In this document: positions 24,318-32,144 of the stretch, piece by piece
How positions within the stretch are numbered: position 1 is the stretch's first letter
Layout of the letters: every line of letters starts with the position of its first letter
NCBI GenBank assembly: GCA_003165595.1
Contig: PLWQ01000013.1
Span: 1-64,000 of the forward strand
Direction of reading: 5' to 3'
DNA length: 64,000 nt
DNA from: Fibrobacterota bacterium
GTDB lineage: Bacteria > Fibrobacterota > Chitinivibrionia > Chitinivibrionales > FEN-1185
The notes under the pieces: generated by a model
The model's database searches: none
What the model was told of the DNA's origin: nothing
Seen by the model: the letters and a program-made list of their open reading frames with translations, nothing else
Program-made: the position numbers and the translations under genes

Positions 24318-24683
24318 ATGGGTATTTCATTTAAAATCTTGGTAATCGAGGACAATCCTGCAACGCAGGAGGCGCTCAAGCGTTCATTGTCCCGTCTGGG
24401 TTGCGAAGTGTTCGCGGTTGATACTGCGGAAGGCGGGATAGATGAACTCAGCCGAACTCACTACGACGCTGTTTTTGCCGCGCTCTGCGTCAGGGAAATG
24501 GGCGCGAGAAGTGTTGCTCGCTGGGTCAAGAACAATTCACCGCAAACCAAGTTTTTCGTTGTAACCAGTTGGAAGGGTGATCTCGAATCGAATCTGCTGC
24601 ACCTGGACGGAATTCACGATGTTATCCGCAAACCTCTGATATTTACGGAAATAAGAGATAAGCTTCTGGAATACCTTGGCTAG
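24318..24683 (+). CDS. Stand-alone receiver domain lacking the phosphoacceptor Asp
   Basis: A 121-residue single-domain receiver. The first strand ILVIEDN provides the acidic pair; FFVVTSWKG supplies the conserved Thr/Ser and VIRKPL the conserved Lys. The position of the phosphorylated Asp, at the end of strand three (YDAVFAAL), is Ala55. The protein therefore cannot be phosphorylated in the usual way and would work as a pseudo-receiver, through constitutive protein contacts. ATG 24318 is preferred; a GTG at 24309 is also in frame. It is followed at 11 bp by a zinc-ribbon protein. Confidence 0.8.
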   Translation: MGISFKILVIEDNPATQEALKRSLSRLGCEVFAVDTAEGGIDELSRTHYDAVFAALCVREMGARSVARWVKNNSPQTKFFVVTSWKGDLESNLLHLDGIHDVIRKPLIFTEIRDKLLEYLG

Positions 24684-24693
24684 AACTGGTATC

Positions 24694-24870
24694 ATGTTTA
24701 TGGCACACACAATTACCGTCGCCTGTATCGAATGTGGAAAGAAACTGCAATCCGACGAACAAGAAACAGGTTTCTGCGCAGATTGCAACGCCAAGATCGA
24801 GAACGACATGCGAATTCTTCGCGAATGCGATGGCGATAGTTTCTCGTTTTTGGCCGACCTTGCGGTGTAA
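24694..24870 (+). CDS. Small zinc-ribbon protein
   Basis: 58 residues with two CxxC pairs: ACIECGKKL and FCADCNAKI, spaced 13 residues, which is a rubredoxin-like or zinc-ribbon knuckle. The tail is acidic and aromatic (DGDSFSFLADLAV). The start could be the Met at 24694 or at 24700; neither has a strong ribosome site. It lies 10 bp after the pseudo-receiver gene, so both are probably co-expressed. Function unknown. Confidence 0.6.
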   Translation: MFMAHTITVACIECGKKLQSDEQETGFCADCNAKIENDMRILRECDGDSFSFLADLAV

Positions 24871-24968
24871 GGTCTCCTGTTTCTCAATTCCACAAGCCTC
24901 CAATAAATCGTTTTCCCATCTCGTAATCAAATTCTTGAAGATTGGCCGCCGTAGAAATAATATTTATT

Positions 24969-24997
24969 TTGCATTTCCAAAAATTTATTGTTATATT
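24969..24997 (+). promoter_or_regulatory. Putative promoter of small secreted protein
   Basis: TTGCAT (24969-24974), 17 bp, TATATT (24992-24997), 39 bp before the ATG at 25037. Shares TTGTTATATTAC with the region at 24247-24258. Confidence 0.5.
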
Positions 24998-25036
24998 ACT
25001 AATAAGTCCGTGGAAGTTTCCCAAAGGCGCAATACG

Positions 25037-25231
25037 ATGAAAAAAACGGTCCTTGCATCAGTTGCAATTCTTTCGCTCACAATATGCGCATTTGCCCAAG
25101 CTCCTGTTTCCTCTTCCGATTCTCTCAAATCGGCCCAGAAAATCGAAACCGTCGGTTTCAACAAGAAGACCTCCATCGTTACGCCGAAGCCGCCTACGAA
25201 CTGGTCAAAAATCAAGGATCTCTTCCGGTAA
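25037..25231 (+). CDS. Small secreted protein
   Basis: 64 residues: a typical signal peptide MKKTVLASVAILSLTICAFAQ with an AFA cleavage site, then about 43 residues of Ser/Lys/Thr-rich sequence ending PPTNWSKIKDLFR. AAAGG lies before the ATG. It has its own promoter and a strong terminator (25250-25286), so it is a deliberate monocistronic gene. The mature peptide is basic; no family recognised. Confidence 0.7.
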   Translation: MKKTVLASVAILSLTICAFAQAPVSSSDSLKSAQKIETVGFNKKTSIVTPKPPTNWSKIKDLFR

Positions 25232-25249
25232 GCGTTTTTTGAACCGGAA

Positions 25250-25286
25250 CAAAAAAGGGAATGCAAGCGCGTTCCCTTTTTTGTTG
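25250..25286 (+). terminator. Intrinsic terminator
   Basis: Arms CAAAAAAGGGAA and TTCCCTTTTTTG around a short loop, with the T-run in the descending arm. It closes the small secreted protein gene; the A-run makes it usable for the converging minus-strand gene as well. Confidence 0.8.
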
Positions 25287-25302
25287 CAGAATTGGTTCGG
25301 GC

Positions 25303-26112
25303 TCACGGACTCCACTCCACGTCGGATTTCTCGCCGTAGAGTTTCGGCGTGATCGCGCCGATGCTCACCGAAAACCCCATTTCCTCAATCGGGGCCCTGC
25401 CGTCGAACTTCACTTTCGGGGAAACCGAGAGTTCCAGAGATACGTAGAAGATGTTCTGGCCGTTGAGTTTTTCCTGCGGAAAGTAGTCTACGGCGAGCCA
25501 TCCGCGCACGTTGTTGACATTTGAGTAATTTCCCTTGTTCCCGGCATAGTCGGTCGTTTTGCCAAAAATGAGATATACTTCAGAACCTGCCGATAAGAAG
25601 CCGAAGTTCTGAATATGAAACTGCAGCCCGAGCGCCCCGGCCGCATCCGTTCCGCCATAGACCGTGCCGGCCTCGTTTTTCGATGAAAAGTAACTTCCGT
25701 GAACAATGCCGAGGAGCGACACGAGATTATTAAAGTAAAAGGGAGTTCCGAGCTTCAGGTGCGCCCCGCCCGAAAACCCGTACCCGCCGTGGAAAACGCC
25801 GAACGTGTCGGACGGGGTCGTGTCGCTTGCCACGTCCATTTGCGTGGTCCCGCCGTCGACCCCGATGCTCACGAATGAAAATGGAGAAAAGCTCACCTGG
25901 GCTTGAATCCTGTTCATGATGCTCGGAACCGCGCGATTGGTGAGGGAATATCCGCCCAGATCGTACGACACGCCGATCGCCATCCGGGCGGGAGGAGCAA
26001 TCACCGCCGGATCGGCGAGCGTGGCTGCATGGAGATCGGCGCAGGCCATTACAAAGCCCGCGGCAACTATCGCCCGTCCAAGTCCAAGGGGAAACATGCG
26101 ATTTTGTTTCAT
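25303..26112 (-). CDS. Outer-membrane beta-barrel protein
   Basis: A 269-residue protein from ATG 26112 with TAGGAAC upstream. A signal peptide ends ADLHAA. The remainder is strand-rich with the alternating pattern of small barrels (AIGVSYDLGGYSL, VSFSPFSFVSIGVDG, GGYGFSGGAHLKLG, FYVSLELSVSPKVKF). The end VEWSP lacks the usual terminal Phe, so placement in the outer membrane is likely but not proven. It starts 8 bp after the stop of the giant Ig-like lipoprotein gene, and the two form an operon. It may help anchor or export that protein. Confidence 0.65.
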   Translation of the reverse strand: MKQNRMFPLGLGRAIVAAGFVMACADLHAATLADPAVIAPPARMAIGVSYDLGGYSLTNRAVPSIMNRIQAQVSFSPFSFVSIGVDGGTTQMDVASDTTPSDTFGVFHGGYGFSGGAHLKLGTPFYFNNLVSLLGIVHGSYFSSKNEAGTVYGGTDAAGALGLQFHIQNFGFLSAGSEVYLIFGKTTDYAGNKGNYSNVNNVRGWLAVDYFPQEKLNGQNIFYVSLELSVSPKVKFDGRAPIEEMGFSVSIGAITPKLYGEKSDVEWSP

Positions 26113-26120
26113 GGTTGTTC

Positions 26121-29100
26121 CTACTTCGTCGTCGTGACGCTGGTCGAAATCACAGGCAACACCTGTTGGAGCGGAAACTCGCACTCAACGCCCTGGCATT
26201 CCGCCCAGACCATCACTTCAACCCTATTGGCATTAGTCTGGCCATACACTATGGTGTTGATCGCCTTGCCGCCGCTGGTTTGCACTGTGCGGGTTATGGA
26301 AACGGCGGGCGAGGGTTGGGGATAGGGTTGGGCAGTCCAGGAGAAGTCGTAGGAGTGCAACGCGGGGATGAATCCGGGGCCGCTCATATAAGCGGAATCG
26401 CGGATGCAAAGATGGTACCAATACCCGCTGTCGGCCGTGCTCAACGGCTGCCTGCGATAGATCTTGATAAAAGCGCCATGCGACTGGAGAGAATCGTATG
26501 CGGTCAGATAGTCCGCATCGAGAAGAGGTTCAATAGGGTCCCAAAACCCGTTTTGGTTCAGATCTGGAAGCACGGTGTCTCCATTTGAACACACGTGGGG
26601 CGGCTCGGCAGAGCCGAAAATAATGTCACGAATTCCGTTGTGGTTGATGTCTTCGAACGCGGGCCCGGGATTGTATATCCCATCCCCGTTAAGATCCTCA
26701 CCACGATTTGCAAACCCGTCTCCATTTCGATCTTCACCCGGATCGAGCTTGAAATTGTTGTTAAAATCCTCAAACGTCAGGATTCTTGCCACCGAGTCCC
26801 GTGTAATGTTAACCGCCCATCCGCCAATGCCTGTTTGTTCCGAGTAAACAGGAACAATAACGTAATACACGTACCCCGATGGTTGCAGGCTAAACGTCAC
26901 TTGAGTCCCGTCTGCCACTGGGTTGCCGTTGACATCGGTGACTATCGCCGCGACAGGCAGGCCAAATGTGCCATCGCCATAATCAAGTCCCTTTTCGATG
27001 TTGGCGGCCACGGATATCCTGACGGGCGGTCCCGCGATGGTGACGTAGACGCTGTCCGACTTGATTCCCGATATGTCGCTTGCCACAAGGCCCACGCCGT
27101 GAAACGCGCTTGGCGTGGTGCCTGAAACGAAATTGGCGGACGCGGAACCGTCACTGCCGGTGATTACCATGGCGGGATCAACATATTCCCCGCCGCCCGG
27201 TCCGTTGAACATGTTGAAGGTGAGTTGCTCGTCTTTCACCCGGTTGCCCAGGGAATCGAAGGCGATTGCGGTGAGGACCGATTTGCTGCCGTTGGCCGCG
27301 ATCACGGAGGGAGTGGCGGTCAAGGTGATCTTCCTCACGTTTGTCGACCGGAAGTAGAGTTGAAGATTGGAGGCCGTGACCTCCGCCGTAGTCTTCGCAT
27401 ACGCGAATATAGTGGACGTGTTGGCGAACCCGGGGTTCTTCATGTAAAAGTAAAGGACTCCGTTGTTTGCCGGCGACAGGGTGAATTGCCTGGCGAAAAG
27501 CGTGTCGTGATTGAGCGTGCCCAGAGTGATGCTTATGTTGATCAGCGCATTTTGAACGGGAGTGACCTTGTCTCCCTGGAAATAGCCCACGCGAATCTCG
27601 GTTGAATCTTTTCCGTTCGCGATACAGGGCTGGTAGCCCACCGTGTCGATGGAGAGGAAATTGGCGGAATAATATATCGGAACCTTGGCGGATGCGCCTG
27701 CCGCCTGAATCTTAATGGTGTCGGTTCCGGATCCCTTACCATAGACCTTGCAGATCGCGGTTCCCCGGTTGTCGGTCACCGAATCGGCCTTGAAGATAAA
27801 CGTGCTGTCCTGAAGCTTTGAAAAATTGATCGGCTCGCCCACGATCGGATTCTTCGCGCCGTCCACCAGCGAAATAAAAATTGTGCTCGAGTCCTTTCCA
27901 TTCGCGTTGATGCTCGGCGGATTTGCGCTGGCCGTCAACTGGACGCCCGAGAATTGAACCTGGATCGTGAGGAACTTGGTGGGATCCTTGGCAACTGTCG
28001 CCTTGACGTTGGCAACGGTGTTTCTTCGGTCACTCGTGAGATAGGCGACGGCGCGGCCCGAGTTGTCGGTAATGCCGGCTGCCGACACCATACCGGCGTC
28101 CGTGGTAAAGAGAACGGAGTCGCCCGACATGGGATTGTTGCTGGCATTCTTGACTTGTACGGTTATCACCGACTGGCTCGTTCCGTCGGCCTGGACAACG
28201 GGAGGAACCGCGGTTGCCACGAGCGTCCGCGTTGAGATGAACGACAGGGACGTCGTCGTGGAAGCGAGATCGGACGCGGAGTTGAAGGCCGTCACCTCAA
28301 GCGTCATGACGCACTCGTACGGTAGCGCGAAAATAGAGACGGCGCATTTCCCGGCGGTGTCCGTGGCGGTAAAAAGGTAGTCGCTCGTGTCGGACCCGCC
28401 GATCTGTTTGTAGGATCGCTTGATCTGGACGGTCTTGCGCGCAAGCGGCGATCCGCTGCTGCTGCTGAACACGGCGTGCAACAGGGTCGATTTGGATGCA
28501 TCGGCCTGCAGGATCTTGTCGTCAAGGGAAACCGACAGGGAGAGGTCGGTCACGTTTATCCTGATGGTCGACAGGGCACCCGCGGCCGACACCCTCACCG
28601 AATCCGTGCCGGTTCTTTTTCCCCGTACCACGCATTGCGCGTTTCCAGCGGGCCCCGTCACCGTGTCCTTGGAGACAATTGACAAATTGGATGCGGTGTC
28701 CTTGCCGAGGATAAAGTACACCGGCGTGTAGGGGATAGGACTGTTGGATCCGTCGGTGAGAACCGCGGTAATGGTGGTTTGGCCCGATGGCTTCAGGTTT
28801 GTCGAATCGGCGTGGAGCAGCACGGAAACGCCGCTGAACACCACCTTGGTCTGAGCGTTTTTCGTTTTGTCGGATACGAGATAGGCAGTGATGTACGCCG
28901 TATCGTTGACGGCCGCGCTTGTGAGGACCGCTTGGGCGACGCCCTGGTCGCTGGTTGACGATTGCCCGGTTCCCGAACAGGTCCCCTTGGTTCCCATGAT
29001 CATGCCGGCGCTCGAAATAAACTGGACGCACTGGCCGGAAATCGGGTTGTTGTTCTGGTCCTTGAGCGTTGCCTCTATGGTGGTATTGTCCGTGCCGTCC

Positions 29101-29573
29101 GCCTTGAGGATGGCGCGCGCCGGGACAATAAGAAACTGTTTCTGAATCTTGTCGGGTGCGTCGGTGACCTGGATGCTCAGGGTTTGTTGCGTTTGGCCGC
29201 AGGTAATTACGAGATTCACCTGCGTCTTTACGGAGTCCACAAGCTCAAAGACGACGCGGCCTTTTGCATTGGTGTACAGCGTTTCGGCCGACAGCCAGCC
29301 GTTGGACTGCACACAGGTGACGCGCGCGTCGCCAATGGGAACGTTGTGGAGGCTGTCGGTGAGGACGGTAACACTTATGCCGAGCGTGTCCTTCACGCCG
29401 ATGTATTGACTGTCCGGAACCACCATGAGAAACGGGCTGATGGTGCCGCCGCCAGAGTTGCTGCTCGGTCCGGTGGGCGCAAGCGAGCCGTTGTCATCCT
29501 TGATGGTGCACAAAACCAGAAAGCACGTCGCGAGGGCGACGCAAACACCGGCGATGATGCGTACTGTTTTCAC
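26121..29573 (-). CDS. Giant lipoprotein with about nine Ig-like (Big_1/invasin-type) repeats
   Basis: A 1150-residue protein. GTG 29573 is chosen as start: a consensus AAGGAGG lies 8 bp upstream and the next residues form a signal peptide ending LVLC (lipobox); the frame further upstream is not protein-like. The mature chain has about nine Ig-like units, each with a variant of 'A(D/N)GxxxxxIxVxVxDxxxNPxxGxxVxF' and 'T(D/N)xxGxAxxxxxS'; examples are KADGTDNTTIEATLKDQNNN and INANGKDSSTIFISLVDG. These are Big_1 domains as in intimins, invasins and their relatives. A C-terminal block at roughly 940-1010 has Asp/Asn-rich loops (DRNGDGFANRGEDLNGDGIY) like calcium-binding thrombospondin-3 repeats. 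It is co-transcribed with the beta-barrel gene that follows. A surface adhesin or long spacer lipoprotein is likely. Confidence 0.85.
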   Translation of the reverse strand: MKTVRIIAGVCVALATCFLVLCTIKDDNGSLAPTGPSSNSGGGTISPFLMVVPDSQYIGVKDTLGISVTVLTDSLHNVPIGDARVTCVQSNGWLSAETLYTNAKGRVVFELVDSVKTQVNLVITCGQTQQTLSIQVTDAPDKIQKQFLIVPARAILKADGTDNTTIEATLKDQNNNPISGQCVQFISSAGMIMGTKGTCSGTGQSSTSDQGVAQAVLTSAAVNDTAYITAYLVSDKTKNAQTKVVFSGVSVLLHADSTNLKPSGQTTITAVLTDGSNSPIPYTPVYFILGKDTASNLSIVSKDTVTGPAGNAQCVVRGKRTGTDSVRVSAAGALSTIRINVTDLSLSVSLDDKILQADASKSTLLHAVFSSSSGSPLARKTVQIKRSYKQIGGSDTSDYLFTATDTAGKCAVSIFALPYECVMTLEVTAFNSASDLASTTTSLSFISTRTLVATAVPPVVQADGTSQSVITVQVKNASNNPMSGDSVLFTTDAGMVSAAGITDNSGRAVAYLTSDRRNTVANVKATVAKDPTKFLTIQVQFSGVQLTASANPPSINANGKDSSTIFISLVDGAKNPIVGEPINFSKLQDSTFIFKADSVTDNRGTAICKVYGKGSGTDTIKIQAAGASAKVPIYYSANFLSIDTVGYQPCIANGKDSTEIRVGYFQGDKVTPVQNALINISITLGTLNHDTLFARQFTLSPANNGVLYFYMKNPGFANTSTIFAYAKTTAEVTASNLQLYFRSTNVRKITLTATPSVIAANGSKSVLTAIAFDSLGNRVKDEQLTFNMFNGPGGGEYVDPAMVITGSDGSASANFVSGTTPSAFHGVGLVASDISGIKSDSVYVTIAGPPVRISVAANIEKGLDYGDGTFGLPVAAIVTDVNGNPVADGTQVTFSLQPSGYVYYVIVPVYSEQTGIGGWAVNITRDSVARILTFEDFNNNFKLDPGEDRNGDGFANRGEDLNGDGIYNPGPAFEDINHNGIRDIIFGSAEPPHVCSNGDTVLPDLNQNGFWDPIEPLLDADYLTAYDSLQSHGAFIKIYRRQPLSTADSGYWYHLCIRDSAYMSGPGFIPALHSYDFSWTAQPYPQPSPAVSITRTVQTSGGKAINTIVYGQTNANRVEVMVWAECQGVECEFPLQQVLPVISTSVTTTK

Positions 29574-29895
29574 GGGAAAATCCTCCTTGGTGGCATGAAA
29601 CGGGAATGGGGCGCGGCGTGCCTGAGGCACCGGGAAATTGTCTGGAACCTTTGATCGCCAGGAAAGCCGCGCCGGCCTCCGGCCGTCTTCTTTCTCACGA
29701 GCGGCCCAAAGGGAATGATGTATCTTTTCTCGTTGCGCGGCAGCGCGGAGAACAACAGTTTGTCAATTTGCGCCGTTTGCACGATGCGCTGCGGGCGTCC
29801 GGAATAAATTATAACTTTCCCTGGGCAAGGAAAGCAACATGTTTGCGCCGTGCCGGCACTTTTTACGCCGGCAGGGCGGCCGGGAGATTTGCATC
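29574..29895. other. Divergent intergenic region
   Basis: Separates the giant lipoprotein (minus) from the DUF512 gene (plus). It holds the strong AAGGAGG site of the former and a GGGAGA site for the latter. AT-rich TATAAC-like sequence near 29807 may be a -10 for the plus strand but no good -35 is seen. No gene found. Confidence 0.5.
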
Positions 29896-31191
29896 ATGAC
29901 TGCACGACGGGGACTTGTGGTAAGGGCGGCAGCCAGGGGGCTGCCCGCGTGGACGTGCGGCCTGCGGAAAGGGGACGAGGTCCTTTCCGTCAACGGAGAA
30001 CCGGTGCCAGACGAAATAGATTTCAGGTTTGCGGCGGCGCAGCCGCGCGCTCGTATCGCGGCGAAACGCGCGGGGAAAATGATTTCCCTGGACTTGGTGC
30101 GGCCCGACAACTCCGAGCTGGGGGTTGCCTTTGCCGACACTGCCGTAGCCCGCTGTTCCAATCACTGCGTTTTCTGCTTTATAGACCAGATGCCGCCGGG
30201 GCTGCGCGCGAGCCTCTACGTAAAAGACGAGGACGCCAATCACTCTTTTGTCAATGGAAACTACGTCACCCTCGGCGCAATGACCTATGCGCAGCTCGAT
30301 CATCTCTGCGGCCTGGGACTGTCGCCGCTCTACATATCCGTTCACGCAACCGATCCTCGGGTCCGGCAGCGGATGCTGGGGAACAGGCACATCGGCATTA
30401 TTTTGGACCAGCTCCGGTTTCTCGAAACAAACGGCATCAGGTTTCACACGCAGATTGTGGTGTGTCCCGGTTTCAATAGCGGCGCTGTTCTCACGCGCAC
30501 CATTGAGGACCTCTGCACATTCGGGACCGGGCTTCTCTCGATCGCGGTGGTGCCGGTGGGCCTTACCAGGTATCACAGGAAAGCGCTGGGTCCCGTCGAC
30601 CGCGAGGAGGCCAGGCGCATTTGTGAAGCTACGGCACGCCTGGGCGAACAGGACCTGCGCGGCAGCGGCCGGCGCCGGGTTTTTCTCGCCGATGAACTGC
30701 TTATCCTGGCCGGACTTCCCATTCCCCCGCGCCGCTATTACGAAGACTACCCGCAGATAGAAAACGGCATCGGGCTCGTACGGATGCTCCTGGAGGAGTG
30801 GGCCGCGCTCAAGCGGGGAATGACACGCCAACCTCCCCGGGGCGGAAAACGGCCGGTGCTCATTGTCACATCGGAATCGGCGCATCCGTATCTTGCTCGG
30901 GTTGCCAGGGAGCTTCCCGCGTATGTTCCGAAGCTTGAGGTGCGCGCGGTCGCGGCGAAGAACGAATTCTTCGGCGGAGGGGTAACCGTGGCGGGCCTGC
31001 TTGCGGCACGCGACGTTGTCCGCTGCGCGCGAACCGCGGGATGCCGGGGCTGCACCGTGATTCTCCCGTCGGTCATGTTCAATTGTTCCGGCCACACCCT
31101 GGACGGCTTTTCGGCCCGGCGAATCGGAAGAACGCTCGGTGTGCCGGTGACGGTCGCTGCGTCCCTTAACGACATGGTACAATCCCTATGA
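29896..31191 (+). CDS. DUF512 radical SAM protein with PDZ domain
   Basis: A 431-residue protein of the DUF512 family. An N-terminal PDZ-like domain (GLVVRAAARGLPAWTCGLRK, GDEVLSVNGEPV) precedes a radical SAM core with the cluster motif CSNHCVFC (Cys-X3-Cys-X2-Cys) and GNYVTLGAM. The DUF512 C-terminal domain contains FNCSGHTLDG and related motifs. ATG 29896 is used: GGGAGA lies upstream, and the extension to 29839 has no family match. Its TGA overlaps the ATG of the pseudouridine synthase (ATGA). The family often neighbours the EngA/Der GTPase and may act in translation or membrane maturation, but its substrate is unknown. Confidence 0.9.
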   Translation: MTARRGLVVRAAARGLPAWTCGLRKGDEVLSVNGEPVPDEIDFRFAAAQPRARIAAKRAGKMISLDLVRPDNSELGVAFADTAVARCSNHCVFCFIDQMPPGLRASLYVKDEDANHSFVNGNYVTLGAMTYAQLDHLCGLGLSPLYISVHATDPRVRQRMLGNRHIGIILDQLRFLETNGIRFHTQIVVCPGFNSGAVLTRTIEDLCTFGTGLLSIAVVPVGLTRYHRKALGPVDREEARRICEATARLGEQDLRGSGRRRVFLADELLILAGLPIPPRRYYEDYPQIENGIGLVRMLLEEWAALKRGMTRQPPRGGKRPVLIVTSESAHPYLARVARELPAYVPKLEVRAVAAKNEFFGGGVTVAGLLAARDVVRCARTAGCRGCTVILPSVMFNCSGHTLDGFSARRIGRTLGVPVTVAASLNDMVQSL

Positions 31192-31949
31192 ACCAACCGC
31201 TCACGCCGGGCCCGGTCCGCCTCAACCGCTATCTGGCAAGCTGCGGGCTCGGATCGCGGCGCGCGTGCGATGCGCTGATCGCGGCGGGGCGAATCTATCT
31301 CAACGGCGCCAAGGTCACCGAACTCGGCACCAAAGTGATCCCCGGCCAGGACAAAGTGGATTACCTCGGACGCGCGCTGTCACCCGTTGTGTCGCTGCGG
31401 TACCTGGCGTATCACAAGCCACAGAGCGTGATTGTCACCAAGAGCGATCCCGAAGGCCGAACCACTATTTTTGACGCGCTCAGGGAAAAGGGGTGCGACG
31501 CCGGCGGACTCAACTACGTGGGGCGCCTGGACGTTGCATCCGAAGGCCTGCTCCTTCTTACCAACGACGGCAGTCTTATTCACGCGCTTACCCATCCCCG
31601 GTATCATATCAAGAAAGTGTACGATGTCCAAATCGACAGAAAACTCCAGCCCGCCGATGTTGCGCGGATGACCGGGGAAGGAATCGATTCCGAGGGGCAG
31701 ATCCTCCGGGCCGGCGACGTTCGCGACACCGGTTCCGAGGGCCGCTACTGGTGCCGGGCCGAACTGTACGAAGGCAAGAAACGCCAGATCAGGCGCATGT
31801 TCGAGGCGCTCGGCTACACCGTAATCAGGCTCAGGCGGATTCAATTCGCATCGGTAAAACTCGGCGACCTGGCTCCCGGCGCCGTGCGCGAACTGACCGG
31901 CCGCGAGGTTGACGCGCTCCGCGCCGCCGGGTTCCCCCGGGGGCGCTGA
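31188..31949 (+). CDS. RsuA/RluB-type pseudouridine synthase
   Basis: A 253-residue rRNA pseudouridine synthase of the RsuA/RluB/RluE/RluF group. An N-terminal S4 RNA-binding domain (LNRYLASCGLGSRRACDALI, GRIYLNG) is followed by the catalytic core with the active-site Asp in GRLDVASEGLLLLTNDG and by GKKRQIRRMFEALGY. Start overlaps the DUF512 stop. It isomerises a uridine of 16S or 23S rRNA; which one cannot be decided from sequence alone, though the layout favours the RluB branch. Confidence 0.93.
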   Translation: MNQPLTPGPVRLNRYLASCGLGSRRACDALIAAGRIYLNGAKVTELGTKVIPGQDKVDYLGRALSPVVSLRYLAYHKPQSVIVTKSDPEGRTTIFDALREKGCDAGGLNYVGRLDVASEGLLLLTNDGSLIHALTHPRYHIKKVYDVQIDRKLQPADVARMTGEGIDSEGQILRAGDVRDTGSEGRYWCRAELYEGKKRQIRRMFEALGYTVIRLRRIQFASVKLGDLAPGAVRELTGREVDALRAAGFPRGR

Positions 31950-32144
31950 TTAAAGAAGAGACGTGAGAAGCGGGAAGGCGGGAAATGCGCGACCCGGCAA
32001 CTTTTCAACTCTTTAACTTTTCAACGCTTCAACTTTCTTCTCTCCCTTTGCATTTTCCCTGACGCGACATTATAATCAAGGCCGATGGTCCGCGCGCACC
32101 ATTAAAGCCCGCAGCGCCTGTATGCACATGTTTTGGGGACCGCC

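Noticed and set aside
29574-29630. GTG at 29630 as start of the giant lipoprotein
   Set aside because: The internal GTG at 29573 has a consensus AAGGAGG upstream and begins a lipoprotein signal peptide; the extra residues do not.
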